Shown: positions 1 to 6,072 of the stretch, in pieces
Layout: each line of letters starts with the position of its first letter
Position numbering within the stretch: the first letter of the stretch is position 1
Source of the DNA: DASSBG01 sp965651365
GTDB taxonomy: Bacteria > Pseudomonadota > Gammaproteobacteria > Xanthomonadales > Rhodanobacteraceae
Assembly: GCA_965651365.1 (NCBI GenBank)
Contig: CBFGSA010000092.1
Coordinates: 1-11,218 of the forward strand
Reading direction: 5' to 3'
Length of the DNA stretch: 11,218 bases
The notes under the pieces: generated by a model
What the model was told of the DNA's origin: nothing
The model's input: only the letters and a program-made list of their open reading frames with translations
Database searches by the model: none
Position numbers and translations under genes: made by a program

Positions 1-55
1 CGAACCCTCGTCGTAAGCTTGGGAAGCTTCTGCTCTACCATTGAGCTACACCCGC
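1..55 (-). tRNA. tRNA-Gly(CCC), 3' part cut off by the window edge
   Basis: Read on the minus strand from base 55, the sequence begins GCGGGTGTAGCTCAATGGTA. This gives a glycine-type acceptor strand, a GCTC/GAGC D stem and a GG-containing D loop. The anticodon arm follows as GAAGC-TTCCCAA-GCTTA, with CCC as the anticodon (bases 21-23). The first pair of that stem is a G-A mismatch. The T arm starts (GAGGGTTCG) and the window ends inside the T loop, so the rest of the T arm, the acceptor 3' strand and any CCA lie outside. It reads glycine codon GGG. E. coli glyU has the same TTCCCAA anticodon loop. The isoacceptor call is firm. Whether the gene is intact cannot be seen. Confidence 0.93.
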
Positions 56-63
56 GGACCTGG

Positions 64-112
64 CACCGGGCACCGGGCACCGGGCACCGGGCACCGGGCA
101 CCGGGCACCGGG
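64..112. repeat. seven perfect tandem copies of CACCGGG
   Basis: The heptamer CACCGGG is repeated seven times without a mismatch (64-70 through 106-112), starting 8 bases upstream of the tRNA-Gly 5' end. On the plus strand this gives GGG runs spaced by CACC, which fits the canonical G-quadruplex pattern (four or more G3 runs with 4-base loops). On the tRNA-coding strand the unit reads CCCGGTG. If the promoter proposed at 116-145 is right, the array is transcribed as most of the pre-tRNA leader. Perfect short tandem arrays usually vary in copy number between strains. Confidence 0.95.
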
Positions 113-115
113 TCA

Positions 116-145
116 ATCATAGCGATGCTCGCTGCCGCAGCGCAA
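116..145 (-). promoter_or_regulatory. possible promoter of the tRNA-Gly gene
   Basis: On the minus strand there is a good -10 hexamer, TATGAT (bases 116-121), with a weak -35 candidate TTGCGC (140-145) 18 bases upstream. Transcription would start near base 109, giving a leader of about 54 bases made almost entirely of the heptamer array. The -35 matches consensus at only three of six positions, so this is tentative. The tRNA could instead be expressed from elsewhere. Confidence 0.4.
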
Positions 146-240
146 CGTTTGTTGCGGCGTCGGGTTGACAGGCGCTGAAGCGAAGGTCGAATGCAGCCAG
201 TGCCGGTTCATGGGTCGCCCTGTTCAATGACCGTGTGGAA

Positions 241-267
241 GCGCCCGGGAATGGTTCCCGATTGCGC
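241..267 (+). promoter_or_regulatory. stem-loop in the leader of the FecR/DUF6600 gene
   Basis: CGGGAA (246-251) and TTCCCG (255-260) form a perfect 6-bp stem around a TGG loop. GCGC on both outer sides (241-244 and 264-267) can extend it across a small internal loop, and three T residues follow. The structure ends 31 bases before the ATG at 299. It could be a leader structure or a weak attenuator. The T run is too short to call it a terminator. Confidence 0.35.
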
Positions 268-298
268 TTTGGCACCCGGTTCACCACGAGAATAGCTC

Positions 299-2269
299 AT
301 GCGACACGCCCAAACCCTTCTTGTACTGCTTGCGGCCATGGTGCTTGCGGCCTTGCCCGCTGTGTCCCGCGCCCAGGATGGCACGCTGCCCGACCGCGTG
401 GCGCGTCTGTCCCTGGTGCAAGGCGATGTATCCATTGCCCCCGGCGGCAGCGACGGCTGGCTCAATGCCGACCTGAACCGGCCGCTGCTGCGTGGCGACC
501 GCCTCTACGCCGGCGACGACTCACGTGCCGTGCTGGAGCTGGGCGGCGGGGCATTGCGCATTGCCGAGCGCAGCGCGGTCCACCTGGTGGCGATGAACGA
601 CGACCGGATCCAGATCGAGGTCACGCAAGGTACGGTCAACCTGGCGGTACATCGCCTGGACAGCGGCCAGACCTGGGAAATCGACACGCCCACCCTGGCC
701 TTTGTCGCCGACCGCAGCGGCAGCTACCGAATCGATATCGACCCGGACAGCTATGGCGCCATGGTCACGGTCATGTCCGGTCAGGGTTCGGTGTACGGCG
801 AGCGCAGCTCGGCCCGTCAGGTGTACAGCGGGCGTCGCTACCGGTTTGACGACAGCGACGTGGACGATGCGCAGATCAGCTCGGTGCCGGGCTACAACGA
901 TTTCGACCGCTTCTGCGCCGATCTGGACGCACGCTACAACAACTCGATATCCTCGCGCTACGTTGCCGACAGCGTGATCGGCTATTCCGACCTCGACCAC
1001 TACGGTCGCTGGGAGGCCAGTGCCGAGTACGGCCACATCTGGTTCCCGACCCAGGTCGACGCCGCATGGGCGCCGTATCGCGACGGCCGCTGGGCCTGGA
1101 TCGAACCCTGGGGCTGGACCTGGGTGGATGCCGCACCCTGGGGTTTTGCCCCGTTCCATTACGGTCGCTGGGCCTATGTGCACAAGCGCTGGGGCTGGGT
1201 GCCCGGCCCGCGGCTGCGCCGCGCCGTGTTTGCCCCGGCTCTGGTGGCCTTTGTCGGCAATGTATCGATTTCGATTGGCGGCGGCGCCCCCGTGGGCTGG
1301 TTCCCGCTGGGCCCGCGCGACATCTATCAGCCACCTTACACGGTGACCGAAAACTACTTCGTCAACATCAACCTGGGCAGCGGACGCTTTTTCCAGCGCA
1401 ACCGCATGCGCGAGCGCTGGTCCGACTACCGCTATCAGCGCAACCCGCAACACTTCAATTACGCCTATCGGCACAGCCCGCAGGCGGTCACCGTGGTGTC
1501 GCGCACAGACTTCCGGGATTCGCGCCTGGTGCGGCGCTCGTCGACACGCCTGGATGACGCCGTGCTGCGACAAAGCCACATCGAGCGGGCGCCGCAGATC
1601 GAGCCCGTCCACAACAGCCGCGGCGCAGGGCTGGCCCGGGTCCGACCCGAGCAGCAGGCCTTTGCGCGCCCGGTCGTCGTCCGCACCGCCGCCCAGCCTG
1701 TCTCGCCCACCCGACAAAATGGGCTGATCGGACCGGTTTCCGCGCCACGCGGCGCGCCACGCAACACGGCTGACCGTCGTGTCAGTGCACCGAACGCAAT
1801 GCGCGGACGGTCAGAGCCCTACAACCGCAGCGACAGCAGTCGTGACAGCGTGAGCCGCAACGCGCCGCGCACGGCTCGGCGGGCATCCATTGCTGCACCA
1901 CGCGGCCTGCCCGAACCCCGCGCAATCACGGCACCGCCACGCACAACCATGCATTCGAGCGACATGCCGAACGCAGCCAGTTCGCGTCCGCAACCACGCT
2001 CTGCTCCGCGCGCCCGACCACGCAGCGAACCAAGCGCACCGACTCAAGTACCGAGCCGTGCTGCCAACCTGCCGCGCAGCCAGCCGCAGCGCTACCAGCG
2101 CCCGGCCAGCCCACCGCCGGTCAGCCACTCCCGAGCGCGTGCTGCTGCACCAGCCGTTCAAAGCGCGCCGCAGCGAAGCGGCACGCATGAGCCGCATTCG
2201 GCTACTCCGCCGGCAGCCAGCTCGCCTCGCGGTCGTCCCCAGCACCGCGCGGTCGGCGGCATCCGCTGA
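299..2269 (+). CDS. exported FecR-domain / DUF6600 protein with long basic tail
   Basis: This is a 656-residue protein of unknown function. Residues 1-26 form a signal peptide (RH, a hydrophobic core, then SRA-QD as a likely cleavage site), so it should be exported. Residues 33-180 fit a FecR domain (VARLSLVQGDVSI, LLRGDRLYAGDDSRAVLEL). Residues 235-303 are a Trp/Tyr/Gly-rich DUF6600 block with repeated YGRW, WAPYRDGRW, WGWTWVD, PWGFAPFHYGRW and WGWVPGP. Residues 430-656 are low complexity, rich in Arg, Pro, Ser and Ala, and strongly basic. Proteins of this architecture are common in GC-rich proteobacteria and are not classic FecR regulators, because they lack an anti-sigma N-terminus and no sigma factor gene is adjacent. 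The ATG at 299 gives the complete signal peptide; only a weak GAG lies upstream as ribosome binding site. The tail could bind acidic surface polymers or nucleic acid, but that is a guess. Confidence 0.88.
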   Translation: MRHAQTLLVLLAAMVLAALPAVSRAQDGTLPDRVARLSLVQGDVSIAPGGSDGWLNADLNRPLLRGDRLYAGDDSRAVLELGGGALRIAERSAVHLVAMNDDRIQIEVTQGTVNLAVHRLDSGQTWEIDTPTLAFVADRSGSYRIDIDPDSYGAMVTVMSGQGSVYGERSSARQVYSGRRYRFDDSDVDDAQISSVPGYNDFDRFCADLDARYNNSISSRYVADSVIGYSDLDHYGRWEASAEYGHIWFPTQVDAAWAPYRDGRWAWIEPWGWTWVDAAPWGFAPFHYGRWAYVHKRWGWVPGPRLRRAVFAPALVAFVGNVSISIGGGAPVGWFPLGPRDIYQPPYTVTENYFVNINLGSGRFFQRNRMRERWSDYRYQRNPQHFNYAYRHSPQAVTVVSRTDFRDSRLVRRSSTRLDDAVLRQSHIERAPQIEPVHNSRGAGLARVRPEQQAFARPVVVRTAAQPVSPTRQNGLIGPVSAPRGAPRNTADRRVSAPNAMRGRSEPYNRSDSSRDSVSRNAPRTARRASIAAPRGLPEPRAITAPPRTTMHSSDMPNAASSRPQPRSAPRARPRSEPSAPTQVPSRAANLPRSQPQRYQRPASPPPVSHSRARAAAPAVQSAPQRSGTHEPHSATPPAASSPRGRPQHRAVGGIR

Positions 2270-2342
2270 CGGCTGATTTATCGGGTGAGACCGCGTTGGC
2301 AATGCCCAGGCTCGCAGCTAGCCGTGCTGTCCAGTGCCTCAC

Positions 2343-3071
2343 TCAGCCCGGCAGCCACGGTGCCAGGGCCTTTTCGGCCATCGCGGGCCAATTGCGGTTG
2401 GCGGCGGGGTTGGCGGGGCTGGGGTGGTGGAGGTAGCCGACCGGCAGCGTGCCGCCGACGATGTCGCGGGCGCGTGTTTCGGCGTAGCGGCCGATGCCGA
2501 CCACAGCCTTGGGCTTGAGAACCCGGATCAACTCGCCAAGAGCCTGGTCGCAGGCGGCGAGCAGCGGTTCGGCTTCGGCCTTGCGCAGTTTTTCCGGAAT
2601 CAGGTTGCGGTTCTGGCCGATGAACAGCAGCGGACAGTAGTTCCACACGAAAAAGTGCCCGAAGAAGTGCTCGGCAGTGCCGAACCGATCGCGGGCCCAG
2701 CCCCAGAAGCGTCCACCGCTGCCCTCGCTGCGGCGGCAGTCGAAGCCCGTGATCGGGTATTTGGGGTGCTGTTTGGGCAGCGGCTTTCCAAGTCGTGCCT
2801 CAATGCCCAGCCAATCGCGTGCCATGGCCACGTCGCCGAAGGGCACGCCGGTCTGGGCCATGCCCCAGGGGCCGGGGTTCATGCCGATCAGCAGCACGCG
2901 TCCGGGCCGGGCGCCAAAGCGCTGCAGGTACTGCCGATGCGCGGGCCAGGCGTACTCAAGCGGATTGTAGACATGGCTTGGCGTGGTGAATTGCAGCGCA
3001 TCAACGGCCCGGCTCAGGCGCCGGGTCAGCGTGATGACGGCATTCGAGCGTGATTTTCGGGCTGCAGGCAA
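2343..3071 (-). CDS. smug1: SMUG1-type uracil-DNA glycosylase, TTG start
   Basis: This 242-residue protein of uracil-DNA glycosylase superfamily family 3 (SMUG1) would excise uracil and oxidised pyrimidines from DNA to begin base excision repair. Motif 1 is GMNPGPWGMAQTGVPFG (residues 63-79), with Asn65 in the place of the water-activating Asn of human SMUG1. FWGWARDRFG (122-131) and NYCPLLF (144-150) follow. Motif 2 is HPSPANPAANRNW (216-228), with His216 as the catalytic histidine. Length fits bacterial SMUG1. The start is the TTG at 3071: the upstream in-frame stop leaves no ATG or GTG, and a GGAA lies upstream. No ATG appears before Met64, which is inside motif 1. The gene is divergent from the cytochrome gene and convergent with the FecR/DUF6600 gene. 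The family call is firm; substrate range cannot be read from sequence. Confidence 0.93.
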   Translation of the reverse strand: MPAARKSRSNAVITLTRRLSRAVDALQFTTPSHVYNPLEYAWPAHRQYLQRFGARPGRVLLIGMNPGPWGMAQTGVPFGDVAMARDWLGIEARLGKPLPKQHPKYPITGFDCRRSEGSGGRFWGWARDRFGTAEHFFGHFFVWNYCPLLFIGQNRNLIPEKLRKAEAEPLLAACDQALGELIRVLKPKAVVGIGRYAETRARDIVGGTLPVGYLHHPSPANPAANRNWPAMAEKALAPWLPG

Positions 3072-3147
3072 GGCGCGTTTCCAATCATGGCGGGTTGATC
3101 CATGTCAGCCGCGTGCGACTGGCGGCATGGCACGATGAGGGCAGTAT

Positions 3148-3176
3148 TTGGTACTGGCTGCGACGCTGGCTATAAT
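3148..3176 (+). promoter_or_regulatory. strong sigma-70 promoter for the cytochrome c gene
   Basis: TTGGTA (3148-3153) and a perfect TATAAT (3171-3176) are separated by exactly 17 bases. Transcription should begin near 3183, leaving a leader of about 100 bases before the GTG at 3283. The leader contains one small hairpin (GCGGC-ATT-GCCGC, 3213-3225) and otherwise nothing I recognise. The promoter may also serve the hydrolase and zapE by readthrough, since no T-tailed terminator is visible after the cytochrome gene. Confidence 0.72.
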
Positions 3177-3282
3177 GTCACGTCTTTGCCGGGGGATCAG
3201 GCCAGCGTGCAGGCGGCATTGCCGCGGGTTCCCCATTGCTGGGTCGGCAGCTTTCCGATCATTTCAATTTGAGGTTGTCATC

Positions 3283-3816
3283 GTGAGTGATGCCATCAGT
3301 CAATCCGATCGTACCTTCATGCGGCACTTCACGCTGATGATTGTCGGCCTGGCCATTCTGGCCCTGCTGCTGATCGCGCTGGCCTCGTGGATCTACGGTT
3401 CCTCGGAGGACTATTCCGATCCGCTGGAAGGCCCGACCGTGACCAGCCGCATCGATCCCGTGGGCGGCGTGTATGCCGGCGACACGGGCCGCGCAGCGAT
3501 GGCCGCAGCCAAGGCCGAAGCGGCCAGGAAGGCCGCCTCGCAGGTCGCCTACGGTGGCACCACCGACGGCAAGGAGATTTACGATCATCTGTGCCACAGC
3601 TGCCACACGGCGGGCGTGGCCGGTGCGCCCAAGCTGGGCAACAAGGCCGACTGGGCGCCGCGCATCGCCGAAGGCATGAATACGCTGATCAAGCACGCCA
3701 TCGAAGGCTATACCGGCCCGGATGGCAACGTGATGCCGCCCAAGGGTGGCAATCCGGCGCTGACCGACGAGCAGGTTGCCAATACGGTGAAGTGGATCGT
3801 GTCCCAGGCCAAATGA
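3283..3816 (+). CDS. membrane-anchored cytochrome c5-like c-type cytochrome
   Basis: This 177-residue protein carries one covalently bound haem c and would transfer electrons on the periplasmic face of the inner membrane. A single membrane segment (about residues 15-38, MIVGLAILALLLIALASWIY) anchors the N-terminus. An Ala/Lys/Glu-rich linker (69-90) leads to a cytochrome c domain with the haem site CHSCH (104-108) and the probable axial Met151 in NVMPPKGG. The TDEQVANTVKWIV end is typical of the c5/class I fold. I chose the GTG at 3283 because GAGG (3271-3274) sits 8 bases upstream; an ATG at 3319 would keep the membrane segment but has no better ribosome binding site. The in-frame extension to 3148 overlaps the promoter and is not used. 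The redox partner is unknown. Confidence 0.9.
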   Translation: MSDAISQSDRTFMRHFTLMIVGLAILALLLIALASWIYGSSEDYSDPLEGPTVTSRIDPVGGVYAGDTGRAAMAAAKAEAARKAASQVAYGGTTDGKEIYDHLCHSCHTAGVAGAPKLGNKADWAPRIAEGMNTLIKHAIEGYTGPDGNVMPPKGGNPALTDEQVANTVKWIVSQAK

Positions 3817-3825
3817 TTGCCTGAA

Positions 3826-3835
3826 CAAGCGCTTG
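3826..3835. promoter_or_regulatory. perfect palindrome CAAGCGCTTG between cytochrome and hydrolase genes
   Basis: The 10-base palindrome lies 10 bases after the cytochrome stop and 47 bases before the hydrolase ATG. Its AAGCGCTT core resembles the centre of some LacI-family operators. A second small hairpin, GGCAC-AGTCC-GTGCC, follows at 3847-3861. Neither has a T tract, so neither is a convincing intrinsic terminator. An operator role is only a possibility. Confidence 0.25.
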
Positions 3836-3882
3836 ATTGCGGTCATGGCACAGTCCGTGCCGCCGCCGTTATCATCGACACC

Positions 3883-4566
3883 ATGACAGACGAGCACGCT
3901 GCCACCGTACCGGACCGGTTTCCCGAGGAAGCCGGCACCCTGCTGTTGCCCGGTCCGGCCGGCCAGCTGGAGCTGGCCGTGGATCTGGCCGAGCGCGATT
4001 CGGCGCGGACCGGCGTGGCAGTCATTTGCCATCCACACCCGCAGCACGGCGGCACCATGCGCAACAAGGTGGTGACCATGCTGGAGCGTTCACTGCGCGA
4101 GTCGGGCCTGGACACGGTACGCTTCAATTTCCGCGGCGTGGGCAATTCCGAAGGCGAATACGACGAGGGTCGCGGCGAAACCGTGGATCTGGACGCGGTG
4201 GCAAGCTGGGTGCGCAAGGTGCGCCCCAATGACGCGCTGTGGCTGGCCGGCTTTTCCTTCGGCAGCTTTGTGGCGCTGCGCGCGGCGCAGCCGCTGGAAG
4301 CCGATGCGCTGATTACCGTGGCGCCTCCAGTGGGGCGCTGGGAGTTCGGTGACATCGAGCTGCCGACCTGTCACTGGTTGCTGATCCAGGGCGAGGACGA
4401 CGAGGTGGTCGATGCCAAGGCGGTGTTCGAGTGGGCCGAGCGTCTGGATGAGTCGCCCAATATCGTGCGCATGCCCGAAACCAGCCACTACTTCCATCGC
4501 CGCCTGATGGACCTGCGTGGTGCGATCAAGAACGGCGTGCGCAACTGGCTGCCCGAGCCGCGTTGA
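3883..4566 (+). CDS. small alpha/beta hydrolase (COG2945-like)
   Basis: This 227-residue cytoplasmic alpha/beta-fold hydrolase has the features of the COG2945 group. CHPHPQHGGTMRNKVV (residues 49-64) forms the oxyanion region and FNFRGVGNSEG (81-91) follows strand 4. The nucleophile elbow is GFSFG (123-127) with Ser125. The acid lies in IQGEDDEVVD (168-177), and the histidine in SHYFH (His202 or His205). No signal peptide or membrane segment is present. The physiological substrate is unknown for this group. I chose the ATG at 3883 over an in-frame start at 3817 because family similarity begins after it and the upstream residues look like translated non-coding sequence. No Shine-Dalgarno is visible. 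TATCAT at 3870-3875 would place a transcript start almost on the ATG, so a leaderless message is possible. The gene overlaps zapE by 4 bases and is probably co-transcribed with it. Confidence 0.87.
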   Translation: MTDEHAATVPDRFPEEAGTLLLPGPAGQLELAVDLAERDSARTGVAVICHPHPQHGGTMRNKVVTMLERSLRESGLDTVRFNFRGVGNSEGEYDEGRGETVDLDAVASWVRKVRPNDALWLAGFSFGSFVALRAAQPLEADALITVAPPVGRWEFGDIELPTCHWLLIQGEDDEVVDAKAVFEWAERLDESPNIVRMPETSHYFHRRLMDLRGAIKNGVRNWLPEPR

Positions 4567-5660
4567 GCGCCCCCTCGGATCGCTATCAGCGCGGCGTTGA
4601 CAGCGGTCGCTGGCAGGACGATGCGGCCCAGCGTGAAGTTCTCGGCGAACTGGATCGCATTCATGCCGCCATGCGGGACGCACGCGCACCGTCTCTGCTG
4701 AATCGTCTGGGCCTGCGCCGCCCCGAGCCGGTCCGCGGTTTGTACCTGTGGGGCAAGGTCGGTCGCGGCAAGACCTTCCTGATGGACCTGCTGGTCGATG
4801 GCCTGCCGGCGGGCGCTGTCCGGCGCAGCCATTTTCACCGTTTCATGCAGGACGTCAACGTCGAACTGCGGCGCCTGGGCAACATCAGTGACCCACTGCC
4901 ACGAATCGCCACCAACATGGCCCGTGACACGCATCTGCTGTGCCTGGACGAGTTTCAGGTCATCGATATCGGTGATGCGATGCTGCTGGGCACCCTGCTG
5001 ACGGCGCTGTTCGAGCGCGGCGTGTGTCTGGTCACCACGTCCAACACCGCGCCGCGTGACCTGTACCGCGACGGCCTGCAGCGGACCCGCTTCGAGCCGG
5101 CGATCGCCCAGATCGAACAGCATTGCGTGGTGCACGAGATGATCTCGCCGCACGACTGGCGTCTGCGCGCACTGGAGCGCCTGCCGTGCTGGCTGCTGCC
5201 ACCCGGCAAGCAGGCCGACCACACCCTGGCCGAGGCCGTGCAGACCCTGGCCCGCGACACGGTCACGGAGGGCGGAACACTGGCGGTCAACCAGCGCCCA
5301 ATCCCGGTCCGTCGGCATGCCGATGGCGTCGCCTGGTTCGATTTCGATGCGCTTTGTGAAGGGCCCCGCGCCGCCTCGGACTATCTGGATCTGGCGCGAC
5401 GCTTTCCTGCAATTCTGGTCTCCGGCGTACCCCAGTTCAATCCGGACCACGAGGATGCGGCACGCCGCTTCGTGCATCTGATCGATGCGCTGTACGACGC
5501 CCACGTTCAGATCATGATGTCGGCCATGGTACCGATCATCGAGCTCTACGACGGCAATCGCCTGCGCGCCGAATTCGCACGCACCGAATCGCGCCTGATC
5601 GAGATGCAGAGCCGCGAGTACCGGGCGCTGGCGCACGGAGCGCAACCAAACATGGAATGA
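4563..5660 (+). CDS. zapE: cell division ATPase ZapE (AFG1 family), TTG start
   Basis: This 365-residue AFG1/ZapE-family P-loop ATPase is close to the E. coli length of about 375. In E. coli ZapE acts at the division ring and affects FtsZ bundling in an ATP-dependent way; mitochondrial AFG1 relatives act in protein quality control. The N-terminus MSAPSDRYQRGV...DDAAQ matches the family's usual opening and supports the TTG start. Walker A is GKVGRGKT (residues 64-71), followed by the SHFHRFM segment (89-95). Walker B is LLCLDEFQV (125-133), and the TTSN sensor is at 158-161. The C-terminal half keeps the expected FDFDALCE and LVSGVPQF blocks. TTG (4563-4565) overlaps the hydrolase stop TGA (4564-4566), so translation is probably coupled. 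No separate promoter is visible. Confidence 0.95.
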   Translation: MSAPSDRYQRGVDSGRWQDDAAQREVLGELDRIHAAMRDARAPSLLNRLGLRRPEPVRGLYLWGKVGRGKTFLMDLLVDGLPAGAVRRSHFHRFMQDVNVELRRLGNISDPLPRIATNMARDTHLLCLDEFQVIDIGDAMLLGTLLTALFERGVCLVTTSNTAPRDLYRDGLQRTRFEPAIAQIEQHCVVHEMISPHDWRLRALERLPCWLLPPGKQADHTLAEAVQTLARDTVTEGGTLAVNQRPIPVRRHADGVAWFDFDALCEGPRAASDYLDLARRFPAILVSGVPQFNPDHEDAARRFVHLIDALYDAHVQIMMSAMVPIIELYDGNRLRAEFARTESRLIEMQSREYRALAHGAQPNME

Positions 5661-5670
5661 TCCGTCAACA

Positions 5671-5752
5671 CGCAGGTTGGAGTGCGCGAAACGCAGCCCA
5701 ACGTTGCTTCTCCGCTCGGTCATTTCGGGTTTCGCCTTCGACCCACCCTGCC
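5671..5752. repeat. degenerate inverted-repeat intergenic element
   Basis: The left arm begins GCAGGTTGG (5672-5680) and continues GCGCGAAACGCAGCCC. The right arm ends CCACCCTGC (5743-5751) and is preceded by GGGTTTCGCCTTCGACC. Read in opposite orientations, both arms follow the pattern GCAGG-TGG...GCGAAAC. This resembles the widespread proteobacterial intergenic repeat family with GTAGGTTGGG...GCGAAGCG...CCCAAC. It fills the 110 bases between the convergent zapE and YdcH-like genes, where its folding could help end transcription from both sides. It has no T tract of terminator type. Confidence 0.55.
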
Positions 5753-5770
5753 TATCCCACTCCCGGCGCG

Positions 5771-5977
5771 TCAGGCATCCAGATCCGGAATCAACCGGCT
5801 TTCCAGCCGGGCGATGGCGTCCTTGAGCGCCAGCTTGCGCTTTTTCAGCCGGCTCAGGCGCAACTCGTCACTGCCGGCATCACGGGCCAGCTTGGCCACG
5901 ACCGCATCGAGATCGCGGTGTTCCTGGCGCAGTTCCGCCAGTTGGCGTGCAATTTCGGCCTGATTGAAAGTCTGCAT
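5771..5977 (-). CDS. YdcH/DUF465 family small coiled-coil protein
   Basis: This 68-residue cytoplasmic protein has no assigned biochemical role. The sequence EIARQLAELRQEHRDLDAVV (residues 8-27) and SRLKKRKLALKDAIARLES (42-60) form two charged helices with the DUF465 hallmarks: EHRDLD in the first and RLKKRKLALKD in the second, joined by a short loop. Family members are usually 65-80 residues long, so the length fits. I chose the ATG at 5977 because everything upstream in the frame is low-quality sequence that overlaps the divergent rdgC promoter region. No strong Shine-Dalgarno is seen. The gene is divergent from rdgC and convergent with zapE. Confidence 0.87.
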   Translation of the reverse strand: MQTFNQAEIARQLAELRQEHRDLDAVVAKLARDAGSDELRLSRLKKRKLALKDAIARLESRLIPDLDA

Positions 5978-6036
5978 GGCATCGGCCCCGGGATCGCCAC
6001 TGCAGCTTATCCGCGACGGCACTTGCGGGCAATCGG

Positions 6037-6042
6037 TACAAT
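6037..6042 (+). promoter_or_regulatory. probable -10 element of rdgC
   Basis: TACAAT (6037-6042) would start transcription near 6049, 24 bases before the rdgC ATG and 15 bases before its GAGG ribosome binding site (6064-6067). No good -35 hexamer is present at 16-18 bases, so only the -10 is supported. Confidence 0.38.
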
Positions 6043-6072
6043 GGTCGGCCGCTTGTTCGAATCGAGGCTTCG

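Noticed and set aside
165..193. Perfect TTGACA (165-170) as a promoter for the FecR/DUF6600 gene
   Set aside because: No acceptable -10 lies 16-18 bases downstream; the hexamer there reads CGAATG.
521..1717. 398-codon open frame on the minus strand opposite the FecR/DUF6600 gene
   Set aside because: Its composition is that of a GC-rich antisense shadow, and the plus strand has a signal peptide and recognised domains.
3847..3861. GGCAC-AGTCC-GTGCC hairpin after the cytochrome gene as a terminator
   Set aside because: The stem is only 5 bp and no T run follows, so intrinsic termination is not supported.
4488..5723. 411-codon open frame on the minus strand opposite zapE
   Set aside because: It is a shadow of zapE codon usage; zapE has intact Walker A and B motifs.
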